Source: Lysobacterales bacterium 63-13
GTDB taxonomy: Bacteria > Pseudomonadota > Gammaproteobacteria > Xanthomonadales > Rhodanobacteraceae
Assembly (NCBI GenBank): GCA_001899855.1
Contig: MKWR01000027.1
Span: 62,001 to 126,000 of the forward strand
Direction: 5' to 3'
Length of the DNA: 64,000 nt
Part shown: in pieces, positions 16,929-24,649 of the stretch
How the letters are laid out: the number at the start of each line of letters is the position of its first letter
Numbering within the stretch: position 1 is the first letter of the stretch
Notes under the pieces: generated by a model
What the model saw: the letters and a program-made list of their open reading frames with translations, nothing else
Told to the model about the DNA's origin: nothing
Database searches by the model: none
Translations under genes and position numbers: made by a program

Positions 16929-17635
16929 TGGACCAGCCGCTCATCGAACTCGAACACGTCGGCGTCGCTTTCAGCGCGCAGCGACGCGTGGGCAGCGGAA
17001 AGTTCTGGGCGCTGGAAGATGTCAGCCTGAGCCTCAGGCAAGGCGAGCGCCTCGGCATCATCGGCCGCAACGGTGCCGGCAAGAGCACCTTGCTGCGCGT
17101 CATCGCCGGCATCCTCGCGCCGGATCGCGGGCGCATGCGCCGCGGCACGCTGTCGTGCCAGTTGCTCTCGCTGAGTGTCGGCTTCACTCCGTACCTTTCC
17201 GGTCGCGACAACGCCATCCTCTCCGGCCTGATGATCGGCCTGCGCCAACGCGACATCGTCGCGCGGCTGCCGGCGATCAAGGCGTTTTCCGAACTTGGCG
17301 ATTTCTTCGAGCAACCGATCGCCACCTATTCCTCGGGCATGCTCATGCGCCTCGGCTTCTCGGTGGCCATCCAGGCCGAGCCCGATGTGCTGCTCATCGA
17401 CGAGGTGCTGTCGGTGGGCGATGCCGAGTTCCAGGAGAAATCCGGCAGCGCCTTGCGCGAGCGCATGCGCCAGGGGCATACCGTCGTCCTCGTCAGCCAT
17501 GACGAGACCCAGGTCTCGACCTTGTGCGACCGCCTGCTCTGGGTCGAGCACGGCAAGAGCGTCTGCGAGGGCAACCGCGACGAAGTCTTTGCCGCCTACC
17601 ACCACGGTTTGGCCGTGAGCACCGCAGCGTCATGA
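16928..17635 (+). CDS. Polysaccharide ABC exporter, ATPase subunit (Wzt/KpsT-like)
   Basis: A 235-residue ATPase: Walker A GRNGAGKST, signature YSSGMLMRLGFSVA, Walker B DVLLIDEVLSVGDAEF and switch His in LVSHDE. The sequence LSVGDAEFQEK is typical of the polysaccharide and teichoic acid exporter ATPases. It ends soon after the core, so it lacks the C-terminal carbohydrate-binding domain by which long Wzt proteins recognise capped O-antigen. Substrate selection must therefore come from the permease or another protein. It is coupled by one base to the permease gene and by ATGA to the next gene. Confidence 0.9.
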   Translation: MDQPLIELEHVGVAFSAQRRVGSGKFWALEDVSLSLRQGERLGIIGRNGAGKSTLLRVIAGILAPDRGRMRRGTLSCQLLSLSVGFTPYLSGRDNAILSGLMIGLRQRDIVARLPAIKAFSELGDFFEQPIATYSSGMLMRLGFSVAIQAEPDVLLIDEVLSVGDAEFQEKSGSALRERMRQGHTVVLVSHDETQVSTLCDRLLWVEHGKSVCEGNRDEVFAAYHHGLAVSTAAS

Positions 17636-17907
17636 GCCACGATGAGGCGAGCCTGCTTTTCACCCTGGCCCGGCGCACGGGCAGCACGCCACGGCATGTC
17701 CTCGTTCGTGCCGCACGCATGACCGAACAGGGCAATGAGGATGCCAACGAAGGCTTGCGGCGTCTTCGTGATACCGGCATGCGCTACTGCCCGCTCGTCA
17801 ACGATTGCGCCAACCTGCTGCTGACGCCGATTGCCAGCTATGCGCACGACAACCTCGACAGCGCCCTGGAACTGCTGTGGCAGGACGCCCACCAGGCAGG
17901 CCCGTGA
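17632..17907 (+). CDS. 91-residue unknown protein embedded in the exporter operon
   Basis: I do not recognise this protein. It is helical, has no signal peptide or membrane segment and carries two cysteines in CPLVNDC. Evidence that it is real: its ATG overlaps the Wzt stop (ATGA) and its TGA overlaps the next start by one base (TGATG), so translation runs straight through. The position between the exporter ATPase and the sulfotransferase fusion suggests a cytosolic accessory of the same complex, perhaps a helper of the short Wzt. There are no catalytic motifs. Confidence 0.7.
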   Translation: MSHDEASLLFTLARRTGSTPRHVLVRAARMTEQGNEDANEGLRRLRDTGMRYCPLVNDCANLLLTPIASYAHDNLDSALELLWQDAHQAGP

Positions 17908-20513
17908 TGCGGGGTGCGGCCCTCATCATCCTCGCCTGGAACCAGTGGACGCTGACCCGACGCTGCCTTGACAGCCTGCTGGCGCAGGATCTGGATGCCG
18001 CCGAGATCATCGTCGTCGACAACGGCTCCGAGGATGAGACCCCGACGGCACTGGATGCCTATGCGTCACGCGTCCGCATCGTGCGCCTGCCGGCAAATCT
18101 CGGCTTCGTGCGCGGCATGAACGCGGGCATCGCCGCGGCGCGGCCGGATGACGATGTCGTCCTCCTCAACAACGACCTGCTGTTCGGGCAAGCGGACTGG
18201 CTCAATCGCCTGCGCGATGCCGCCTACGCGGCCGCCGACCACGGCATCGTCGGCTGCCGCCTGCTCGGCCCGGAACCGGGCAACTTGCTGTTCCATCTCG
18301 GCGGCTTCATCGAACCGGAGCTGCTCTGGGGCCAGCAGAGCGAATCGGGCCAGCAGGAAACCGATGTCGGACAATTTCCGCGCACGCGCCGCGTGCAGGC
18401 GATCGCCTTTGCGCTTGCCTACATCCGCCGCGATTGCCTCGATCGCATTGGCGGACTTGATGAGATTTTCCACAGTTATTTCGAAGATACCGACTACTGC
18501 CTGCGCGCCGCCGACGCCGGGATCGCCAGTGTCGTCGCCGGTGCCGTCACCTTGCGCCACGACCAGCACGGTTCGACCCGTGATGACGGCGGCTTCCGCG
18601 AGCGCTTGTGGAAGAACAGTCGCGCGCGCTTCGCCGAACGCTGGCAGCAACGCCTGATCGATCGCTATCGCGGTACCGTGCTGTGGCAGGGCCTGACGCG
18701 CCTGCCGCATGCCTGGGGACAATTGACCCGCGCCCTGCTCTGGCGCCTCGATGCGCGCGGTCTGCGCATGGCCTATTCACCGGTGTTGCCGGAGCTGCTC
18801 GACGGCAACGATTTTCGCCTCGAACTCGCCGCGCGACGCATGCTGCACTCGTTTCCCGATGTCGCCCTGGTCTGCACGCCCGGCCAATCGCAGATGCCCG
18901 CACGTGGCCGTTTTCGCGTCGCCATCGCCTTTTCCGAATGGCGGCGTCCGCCCGCCGCCTGGGCCGATTACTACCGGGGTTTCGACCTGCTGCTGGTGCC
19001 CGACGCATTCCAGGCCGAAGCGTTTCGAGAGATCGGCATCGACACGCCGATGGAAATCCTGCCGCTGGGCGTCGATCGCGAATACTGCCATCCGCAGGTG
19101 CCCGCGCTGCGCCATCCGGCTGGGCATTTCGTCTTTCTCGCGGTCGCCGAGTCGCTGCACGGCGATGCTCCCGAGCTGATCGTCGAGGCTTTCCGGCGCA
19201 GCTTCCGCGACGATGAAGCCGTCGAGCTGGTCGTCTACATCTGCCCGGGCAACGATGAAAGCGCAATCCGCGAAGCGCTCGAGAACATGCTTGCGCGGAG
19301 CAGCGGCGCACGCGTGCGGCTGATGTTTGGCTGGGGATTTCCCGGTTACGAACGCGCGCAGTTGCTGACGGCCGCCGATGCCTACGTCAGTGCGCGTCGC
19401 GGCGCTGGCTGGGATCCGGTGGTGCGCGCGGCGATCGCCTGCGGCTGCGTGGTCATCGCCCCGGCCTGGGGCAGCCAGCAGGCGCTGGTGCAGGAATGGG
19501 CCTTGCCGGTCGAGCTTGCCGGCGAGATCGAGGATCCCGCCGAGCCTGGCTGCGTGTGGGCGCAACCCGATCGTGACGCGCTCGCCTGGCGCATGAGGGA
19601 TGTCTTCAACCGTCGCGAGGAGTGCGTCACGTCGGCGATGACGCGGGCCACGCAGTATTCGGCATCGAACCACCTCGATCTCAGCGCCGATCGCCTGACG
19701 GAAATGCTCGGCCGTGGATCGACCCTGCTCCCTTCGGTGCCCGGCGCGCGCCCGCATCAGCCGCGCGATCTCGATCGACCGCCGAGTGGGCAGATGGTCG
19801 TGCTCGGCATGCACCGCTCGGGGACTTCGAGTATCGGCGGCCTGCTGGCCTTGTTCGGCACCTGGCCCGGGCCGGAGGAATTGCTCCTGCGTGGGCCGGA
19901 CAATCCGCGCGGTCATTTCGAGCACGGCGAAATCCACCTGGCCTGCCTTCGTCGCCTGCAAGCGGCCGGAGGTGACTGGAAGTCGCCGCCCGGGCACGCC
20001 CCACCCGCGGCCATCGATGCCTTCCGCCGCGAGATCGCCGTGGTCCTCGACAGCCTCGATGGGCGTCGCCCATGGTTCATCAAGGAACCCCGCTTGTGCC
20101 TGCTCGTCCGGGAGTTGCTGCCGCTGCTGACCCGACCGGTGTTCATCCATGTCGTGCGTGATCCGTTGGAAGTCGCCGCATCCCTGCATCGACGCGATGC
20201 AGTGTCCACCGTGCAGGCGCTCGCGCTATGGGAAACCTACACACGGGAAGCCTTTGCCGGCAGCGCCGGCTGGCCGCGCATCCTCGTCGATTACAACGCC
20301 TTGCTCGAAAATCCGCTGGCCACCGCCAATGCATTTTTCGATGATCTGCAAAACCTCGGCATTGACGGGCTTGAGCGACCGCAGCCGGAGCGCATTGCCG
20401 AGTGGATCGAGTCCGCCGGCACAAAAGCAGATTGCAGCGGCATCCGCCTCAGTGCCGCACAGGCAGACCTGCAGGCACGCATTGCCGATCGCGGCATCCT
20501 TGGGCAACGCTGA
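17907..20513 (+). CDS. Three-domain GT2-GT4-sulfotransferase fusion
   Basis: An 868-residue protein with three enzymatic parts. Residues 1-260 are a GT2 (GT-A fold) domain: IIVVDNGSEDETP near 34-46, an NND metal motif in LLNNDLLF and the YFEDTDYCLR helix. Residues of about 300-615 look like a GT-B/GT4-type domain (LLVPDAFQAEAFREIG; VSARRGAGWDPVVRAAIACG). Residues 625-868 form a PAPS-dependent sulfotransferase: VVLGMHRSGTSS is the 5'-phosphosulfate loop and HVVRDPLEVAASL the 3'-phosphate motif. The middle domain lacks a crisp paired-Glu motif, so it may be divergent or inactive. It lies in the exporter operon and suggests a sulfated glycan. The stop abuts the convergent hydroxylase gene. Confidence 0.85.
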   Translation: MRGAALIILAWNQWTLTRRCLDSLLAQDLDAAEIIVVDNGSEDETPTALDAYASRVRIVRLPANLGFVRGMNAGIAAARPDDDVVLLNNDLLFGQADWLNRLRDAAYAAADHGIVGCRLLGPEPGNLLFHLGGFIEPELLWGQQSESGQQETDVGQFPRTRRVQAIAFALAYIRRDCLDRIGGLDEIFHSYFEDTDYCLRAADAGIASVVAGAVTLRHDQHGSTRDDGGFRERLWKNSRARFAERWQQRLIDRYRGTVLWQGLTRLPHAWGQLTRALLWRLDARGLRMAYSPVLPELLDGNDFRLELAARRMLHSFPDVALVCTPGQSQMPARGRFRVAIAFSEWRRPPAAWADYYRGFDLLLVPDAFQAEAFREIGIDTPMEILPLGVDREYCHPQVPALRHPAGHFVFLAVAESLHGDAPELIVEAFRRSFRDDEAVELVVYICPGNDESAIREALENMLARSSGARVRLMFGWGFPGYERAQLLTAADAYVSARRGAGWDPVVRAAIACGCVVIAPAWGSQQALVQEWALPVELAGEIEDPAEPGCVWAQPDRDALAWRMRDVFNRREECVTSAMTRATQYSASNHLDLSADRLTEMLGRGSTLLPSVPGARPHQPRDLDRPPSGQMVVLGMHRSGTSSIGGLLALFGTWPGPEELLLRGPDNPRGHFEHGEIHLACLRRLQAAGGDWKSPPGHAPPAAIDAFRREIAVVLDSLDGRRPWFIKEPRLCLLVRELLPLLTRPVFIHVVRDPLEVAASLHRRDAVSTVQALALWETYTREAFAGSAGWPRILVDYNALLENPLATANAFFDDLQNLGIDGLERPQPERIAEWIESAGTKADCSGIRLSAAQADLQARIADRGILGQR

Positions 20514-21236
20514 TCAATTGTCCGCGCGATCGCGTGTTGCGGGCGGTCGTTTGCGACCCTGGTAGCGCGTGCCGAGCAGGTGATCCCACAGCGGCGTGGT
20601 GACGCCGAAATTGGCGTCCTCGTGGTGATGGTGGATGTGGTGGCTGGCTGCCCAGCGGCGCAGCCAGGGCTGCCGGAAGCGCAGGGCGTGGATGGCGAAA
20701 TGGCTGAGCCCGTAGCCGACATAGCCAAAGGCGATGGCGCCGCCGAGCAGGCAGGCATGGCTCATCGGCATGAACACCGCGAACGCCAGGGTCAGTCCGA
20801 TGAGGATTGCCGAGGGCAGGAAAAACGGCAGGGCATCGTATCCGCGCGGGTCGAGGTGATGGGCATCATGGCCGCGCCGATACATCGAATCGGGTCCGTG
20901 GAAGATCCAGCGGTGAAACAGGTATTCGATGAAACTGAAAGCGACCAGGCCGGCCAGCACGGTGGCGAATGCCGCAAACCATGAACCGCGATGGCGTTCG
21001 ACGCCGGTGGCGAGCAGGGCAATGGCGAGACTGCCGGTGAAGGCGAATTCGAGCCAGTAGTTGAGCCGCGTCGAGGACATGCGGACGATGCCATCGAGGG
21101 TCGCCGAGGCGAATCCCCGCAGTGCAGCCCGCAGTTGCGTGGCAGATGCCGGGGGTGGGTCTCGTCGGGGATCGTTCAAGGGGTGTTCCGCTGCCTGGCC
21201 AGGAAAAGCCGTCGAACATTCCACGGCAACGCACAT
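20514..21236 (-). CDS. Fatty acid hydroxylase/sterol desaturase superfamily protein
   Basis: A membrane di-iron enzyme of about 240 residues. The His clusters that bind iron are present in order: HRWIFH, HDAHH, HFAIH and HHIHHH. Three or four hydrophobic segments separate them. Superfamily members hydroxylate or desaturate lipid chains, for instance fatty acids, sterols or carotenoids; the substrate here is unknown. The start is uncertain: GTG at 21275, ATG at 21236 and ATG at 21080 are all possible and none has a clear ribosome site. It lies between the polysaccharide export operon (convergent) and the diguanylate cyclase gene (divergent). Confidence 0.85.
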   Translation of the reverse strand: MCVAVECSTAFPGQAAEHPLNDPRRDPPPASATQLRAALRGFASATLDGIVRMSSTRLNYWLEFAFTGSLAIALLATGVERHRGSWFAAFATVLAGLVAFSFIEYLFHRWIFHGPDSMYRRGHDAHHLDPRGYDALPFFLPSAILIGLTLAFAVFMPMSHACLLGGAIAFGYVGYGLSHFAIHALRFRQPWLRRWAASHHIHHHHEDANFGVTTPLWDHLLGTRYQGRKRPPATRDRADN

Positions 21237-21314
21237 TGTGACAAACGCGCGACTGTTTTGCTGCCCTTGGCGCACGCCCGAGGCAAACCATTGTGCGGGC
21301 CGCTCGCATATGCA

Positions 21315-21330
21315 GGCATGGAACTTGCAT
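21315..21330 (+). promoter_or_regulatory. Candidate sigma-54-like promoter
   Basis: The sequence AGGCATG-GAAC-TTGCA has the invariant GG (21316-21317) and GC (21328-21329) ten bases apart and otherwise differs from the sigma-54 consensus TGGCACG-N4-TTGCW at two positions. It would start transcription near 21341, about 180 bases before the diguanylate cyclase gene. This is weaker than the match at 257-272. Confidence 0.4.
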
Positions 21331-21521
21331 TATCGATTCTCCACTGCCAGCATGACGCAGACCCCGGAACTCGGCGCCCTGGCGCGCACCCCCATCAGGT
21401 ACGGGCCTATCGGTTCGGCTCCGCAGCGCGACGAGCTTCGATCCGACCTGCCGTCGCCTGGCGGCAGGAATCCGGGTGCGCCGCAGGCAACCCTCAACCA
21501 TCACGCAGATCCGGAAAAGGC

Positions 21522-24500
21522 ATGCCGGCGTTTGACAAGAAAATCCGCTGGCACGGCACGAAACCGGTGAACCGTCCGCGCCGGCAGCTACTCCAGCTGA
21601 TCCTCGCCGCGATCCTGCTGCTGGCTGGCAGCGCGCTTGCGGTCGAGCCGCCAGCGCCGCCCGCCTTGCGCGATTACGCCGTCGACCGCTGGACCTCCGT
21701 GCAGGGCCTGCCGCACAACTCGATCCGTGGCCTCGCGCAGACTCCGGAAGGCCACCTGTGGTTTGGCACCTGGGAAGGCCTGGTCAGTTACAACGGCCTC
21801 GAGTTTGCCGTGCTCGATCGCGCCAGCAAGCCCGGCCTGCTCGACAACGGCATTGGCGCGGTCTATCTGGATGGCCAGGGCGCGCTGTGGATCAGCGATT
21901 CGCGCGGCAATGTCGGGCGTCGCGAAGCCGATGGCCAATTGCGATTCTGGCCACGTCCGGCGGATCTGCCGAAGATCCTGATCCAGGCAATGACCATGGA
22001 TCGCAGCGGCCGCTTGTGGCTGCTCTACGAAAGCCTGGGCCTCGCCAGCCTCGATGCCGATGGCGTGTTCCACTACGACCCGCCGCCTGCGGATTCACCG
22101 TTGCGCCAGGCCAATGCACGCATGGTGCTGGACACGCAGAATCGCCTGTGGATCGGCAGCTTCGGTGGCCTGCTCTACCGGGACATCGATGGCGACGGCG
22201 TGACGCGACGCGTTGCTGCGGATTTCGGACTGCCTGCCGGCGGCCTTGCCTGGCCTTACCTGGCCCGCGACGGGCGACTCTGGATTGCCGCCGAGGACAG
22301 CCTCTATCTCATGCAGGATGGCCGACCGGTGTTCAAGTACCGGGTGCCGGACAAGGGTCGCCTGACGGCGGTGCTCGAGGATCGCAACGGACAATTCTGG
22401 CTCGGCACTGAGAACCTCGGCTTGTTCCGCATCACCGGGCGATATGGCGTGGAACGCATGGCCGACAATCTCGATCTGCCGGGCGGCCGCATCACCGAGC
22501 TTTTCGAGGACGCCGAAGGCAGCATCTGGGTCGGCGCCAACGGCGGCCTGTTCCGCCTGCGGCAAACGCTGTTCAGCAATTTCACCGTCAGCAATGGCTT
22601 GAGCGGCAACTACATCCGCGCGGTCATGGAAGACCGGCGCGGACGCCTGTGGATCGCATCGGCCGGCGGCCTCGATCGCATGGATGCGGACGGCAGCCTG
22701 CATGCAGTCCATCTGCCGACGGCGAGTGGCAATCCGCCCTCGGCCTTGAGTCTCGCCGAAGACCATCGCGGCAATCTCTGGATCGGCACCTACGTCGACG
22801 GCCTCTACCGCCTCGGCAGCAACGGTGCCATTCGCCGTTATGGCGTCGAAGACGGGCTGCCGCCCGGCAACCTGCGCGGCATTGCCGTGGATACCGATGA
22901 CGTCGTCTGGCTGGCGACGCAGCGCGGCGTGGCCAGGCTGGGCGGCAATCGCGCGCGCATGCTCGAGGGCGAAAACGCGCCCACCGGCCTGACCACGGCG
23001 CTGGACAACCAGCCTGGCGAACTCTGGATCGGCACGATCGAAGGTGCCCGCGTCCTGCGTGGCACGCGCATCGAGCGCATCGACATCGATGCCCTTGGCG
23101 GCGGGCGCTCGGTCTTCGGCTTCAGTCGCCTCGGCAGCGACATGTGGATCGTTTCCGATCGCGGCCTGTATCGCTATCGCGCCGGCCAGCTGGCGCGCGT
23201 CGGGCTCGAACAGGGCCTGCCTGTCGATGCAACCTTCGAGATGGTTCCGGATCAGGCCGGCAACGTCTGGATCACCAGCAATCGCGGCGTCATGCGCACC
23301 ACCCATGCGGCCCTCGATGCCGTTGCCGACGGGCGCGCCGCGCGCATCGAAGTCGAGCGCTACAACGAAATGGATGGAATGATCAGCGCGCAGGCAAACG
23401 GCAGTTCCGGCCCCGCCGCCTGGCTGCGCCGCGACGGCACGCTGTGGGTGGCCACGGCCAGCGGCTTGAGCACGCTGGATCCGGCCCGCCTCGCCCTGCT
23501 CAGCCAGCGCATGCCACCGCCGACAGTCATCGAAAGCCTGCGCGTCGGCGGCCAACCGCTGCCGCTCGGCGCGGCCAGCAGGAAGGTCTCGCTGCCGGGC
23601 GGCAAACGCCTGACCGTGGGCTATGTAGGTCTCAGCTTCGTGCTGCCGGAACGCATCAACTACCGCACGCGACTGGACGGACTCGACCAGGGCTGGGTCG
23701 AACGCGGCCATCAGCGCAATGTCGAATACGTCGGCCTGCCACCGGGCGACTACGCCTTGCACGTCGCCGCGGCGCACCCGGGCGGCCCCTGGGGCAGCAG
23801 CGAGGCACTCTGGGAATTCCATGTCGAACCCTTCTGGTGGCAGCGCCTGGACGTGCGCGTCGGTGCCGCCCTGCTCGCCGTGTCGTTCCTGCTTGGCATG
23901 TATCGGGTCCTGGTCCGCCGCTACCGCAGCAGCAATCTTCGCCTCAGCCAGCTGGTCGATGAGCGCACCGAGGATCTCAAGCGCCAGACCGAACGCCTGC
24001 TGCGTGCCGACCAGGAAAAATCCACCCTTCTCGAACAATTGCGCGAGCAATCCGAAGCTTTCGAAAAACAGGCGCGCGAGGACGTGCTGACCGGCCTGCC
24101 CAACCGGCGCGCCTTCGATCACGCCCTCGACCGGGCCATCGATTGGGCACGCAATGGCAACCGTCCGCTGACCCTGGCCATGCTCGACATCGATCATTTC
24201 AAGGAGGTCAACGACCGCCACTCGCACGGCATCGGCGATGCCGTGCTGCGCGAAGTCGGCCGCCTGCTCAGTGGTGCCAGCCGCGTTTCCGATGTCCCCG
24301 CCCGCGTCGGTGGCGAGGAGTTTGCCCTGCTCTTCCACGACACCACGCTGGAGCAGGCACAGATGACCTGCGAACGCTTGCGCCAGCGTTTCCACGACCA
24401 GCGCAACTGGGCTGGCGTGGCCGGCTTGCAGATCAGCTTCAGCGCCGGGATCGTGCAATGGAAGGGCGATCCGGAAACCGAGCTGGCCATGCGCAAGCGC

Positions 24501-24560
24501 GCGGATGCGGCGCTCTACCAGGCCAAGCAGAGCGGTCGTGACCGAATCTGCATTGGCTGA
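21522..24560 (+). CDS. Propeller-sensor diguanylate cyclase (reg_prop-Y_Y_Y-GGDEF)
   Basis: A 1012-residue membrane sensor that makes cyclic di-GMP. After an N-terminal membrane or signal segment (about 23-41) comes a periplasmic region of about 650 residues with many repeats of the type LWIGTxxGLxR, which form beta propellers. A Y_Y_Y-like Ig domain follows (YRTRLDGLDQGWVERG; PPGDYALHVAA), then a membrane helix (about 780-800), a short coiled coil and the GGDEF domain from about 856. The active motif is GGEEF. RVSD five residues before it is a correct RxxD inhibitory site, so product inhibition is expected. Start: ATG at 21522 behind a GGAAAAGG stretch, or GTG at 21567. Likely a carbohydrate or surface sensor; ligand unknown. 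Confidence 0.9.
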   Translation: MPAFDKKIRWHGTKPVNRPRRQLLQLILAAILLLAGSALAVEPPAPPALRDYAVDRWTSVQGLPHNSIRGLAQTPEGHLWFGTWEGLVSYNGLEFAVLDRASKPGLLDNGIGAVYLDGQGALWISDSRGNVGRREADGQLRFWPRPADLPKILIQAMTMDRSGRLWLLYESLGLASLDADGVFHYDPPPADSPLRQANARMVLDTQNRLWIGSFGGLLYRDIDGDGVTRRVAADFGLPAGGLAWPYLARDGRLWIAAEDSLYLMQDGRPVFKYRVPDKGRLTAVLEDRNGQFWLGTENLGLFRITGRYGVERMADNLDLPGGRITELFEDAEGSIWVGANGGLFRLRQTLFSNFTVSNGLSGNYIRAVMEDRRGRLWIASAGGLDRMDADGSLHAVHLPTASGNPPSALSLAEDHRGNLWIGTYVDGLYRLGSNGAIRRYGVEDGLPPGNLRGIAVDTDDVVWLATQRGVARLGGNRARMLEGENAPTGLTTALDNQPGELWIGTIEGARVLRGTRIERIDIDALGGGRSVFGFSRLGSDMWIVSDRGLYRYRAGQLARVGLEQGLPVDATFEMVPDQAGNVWITSNRGVMRTTHAALDAVADGRAARIEVERYNEMDGMISAQANGSSGPAAWLRRDGTLWVATASGLSTLDPARLALLSQRMPPPTVIESLRVGGQPLPLGAASRKVSLPGGKRLTVGYVGLSFVLPERINYRTRLDGLDQGWVERGHQRNVEYVGLPPGDYALHVAAAHPGGPWGSSEALWEFHVEPFWWQRLDVRVGAALLAVSFLLGMYRVLVRRYRSSNLRLSQLVDERTEDLKRQTERLLRADQEKSTLLEQLREQSEAFEKQAREDVLTGLPNRRAFDHALDRAIDWARNGNRPLTLAMLDIDHFKEVNDRHSHGIGDAVLREVGRLLSGASRVSDVPARVGGEEFALLFHDTTLEQAQMTCERLRQRFHDQRNWAGVAGLQISFSAGIVQWKGDPETELAMRKRADAALYQAKQSGRDRICIG

Positions 24561-24597
24561 TCGACGGTGCGGCGGACCGGGCAAACCCTTGCATAAC

Positions 24598-24613
24598 CGC
24601 ACGTCGACGTGCG
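24598..24613. repeat. 16-bp perfect palindrome between cyclase and GT2 gene
   Basis: CGCACGTCGACGTGCG reads the same on both strands. It lies 37 bases after the cyclase stop and 36 bases before the GT2 start, in a spacer of 89 bases. Its position would suit an operator or a short hairpin in the leader of the GT2-gmd-GT4 operon. Confidence 0.45.
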
Positions 24614-24649
24614 TAATCGCGCGTCGAATCGTCGCCCGCCTTCATTGCC

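Noticed and set aside
20991-21521. Upstream extension of the diguanylate cyclase to 20991
   Set aside because: It would overlap the divergent hydroxylase gene and is not similar to any protein; a normal membrane-segment start lies at 21522.
22095-24602. An 835-codon minus-strand frame opposite the diguanylate cyclase
   Set aside because: Complementary to propeller repeats and the GGDEF domain, with no ribosome site and no domain of its own.
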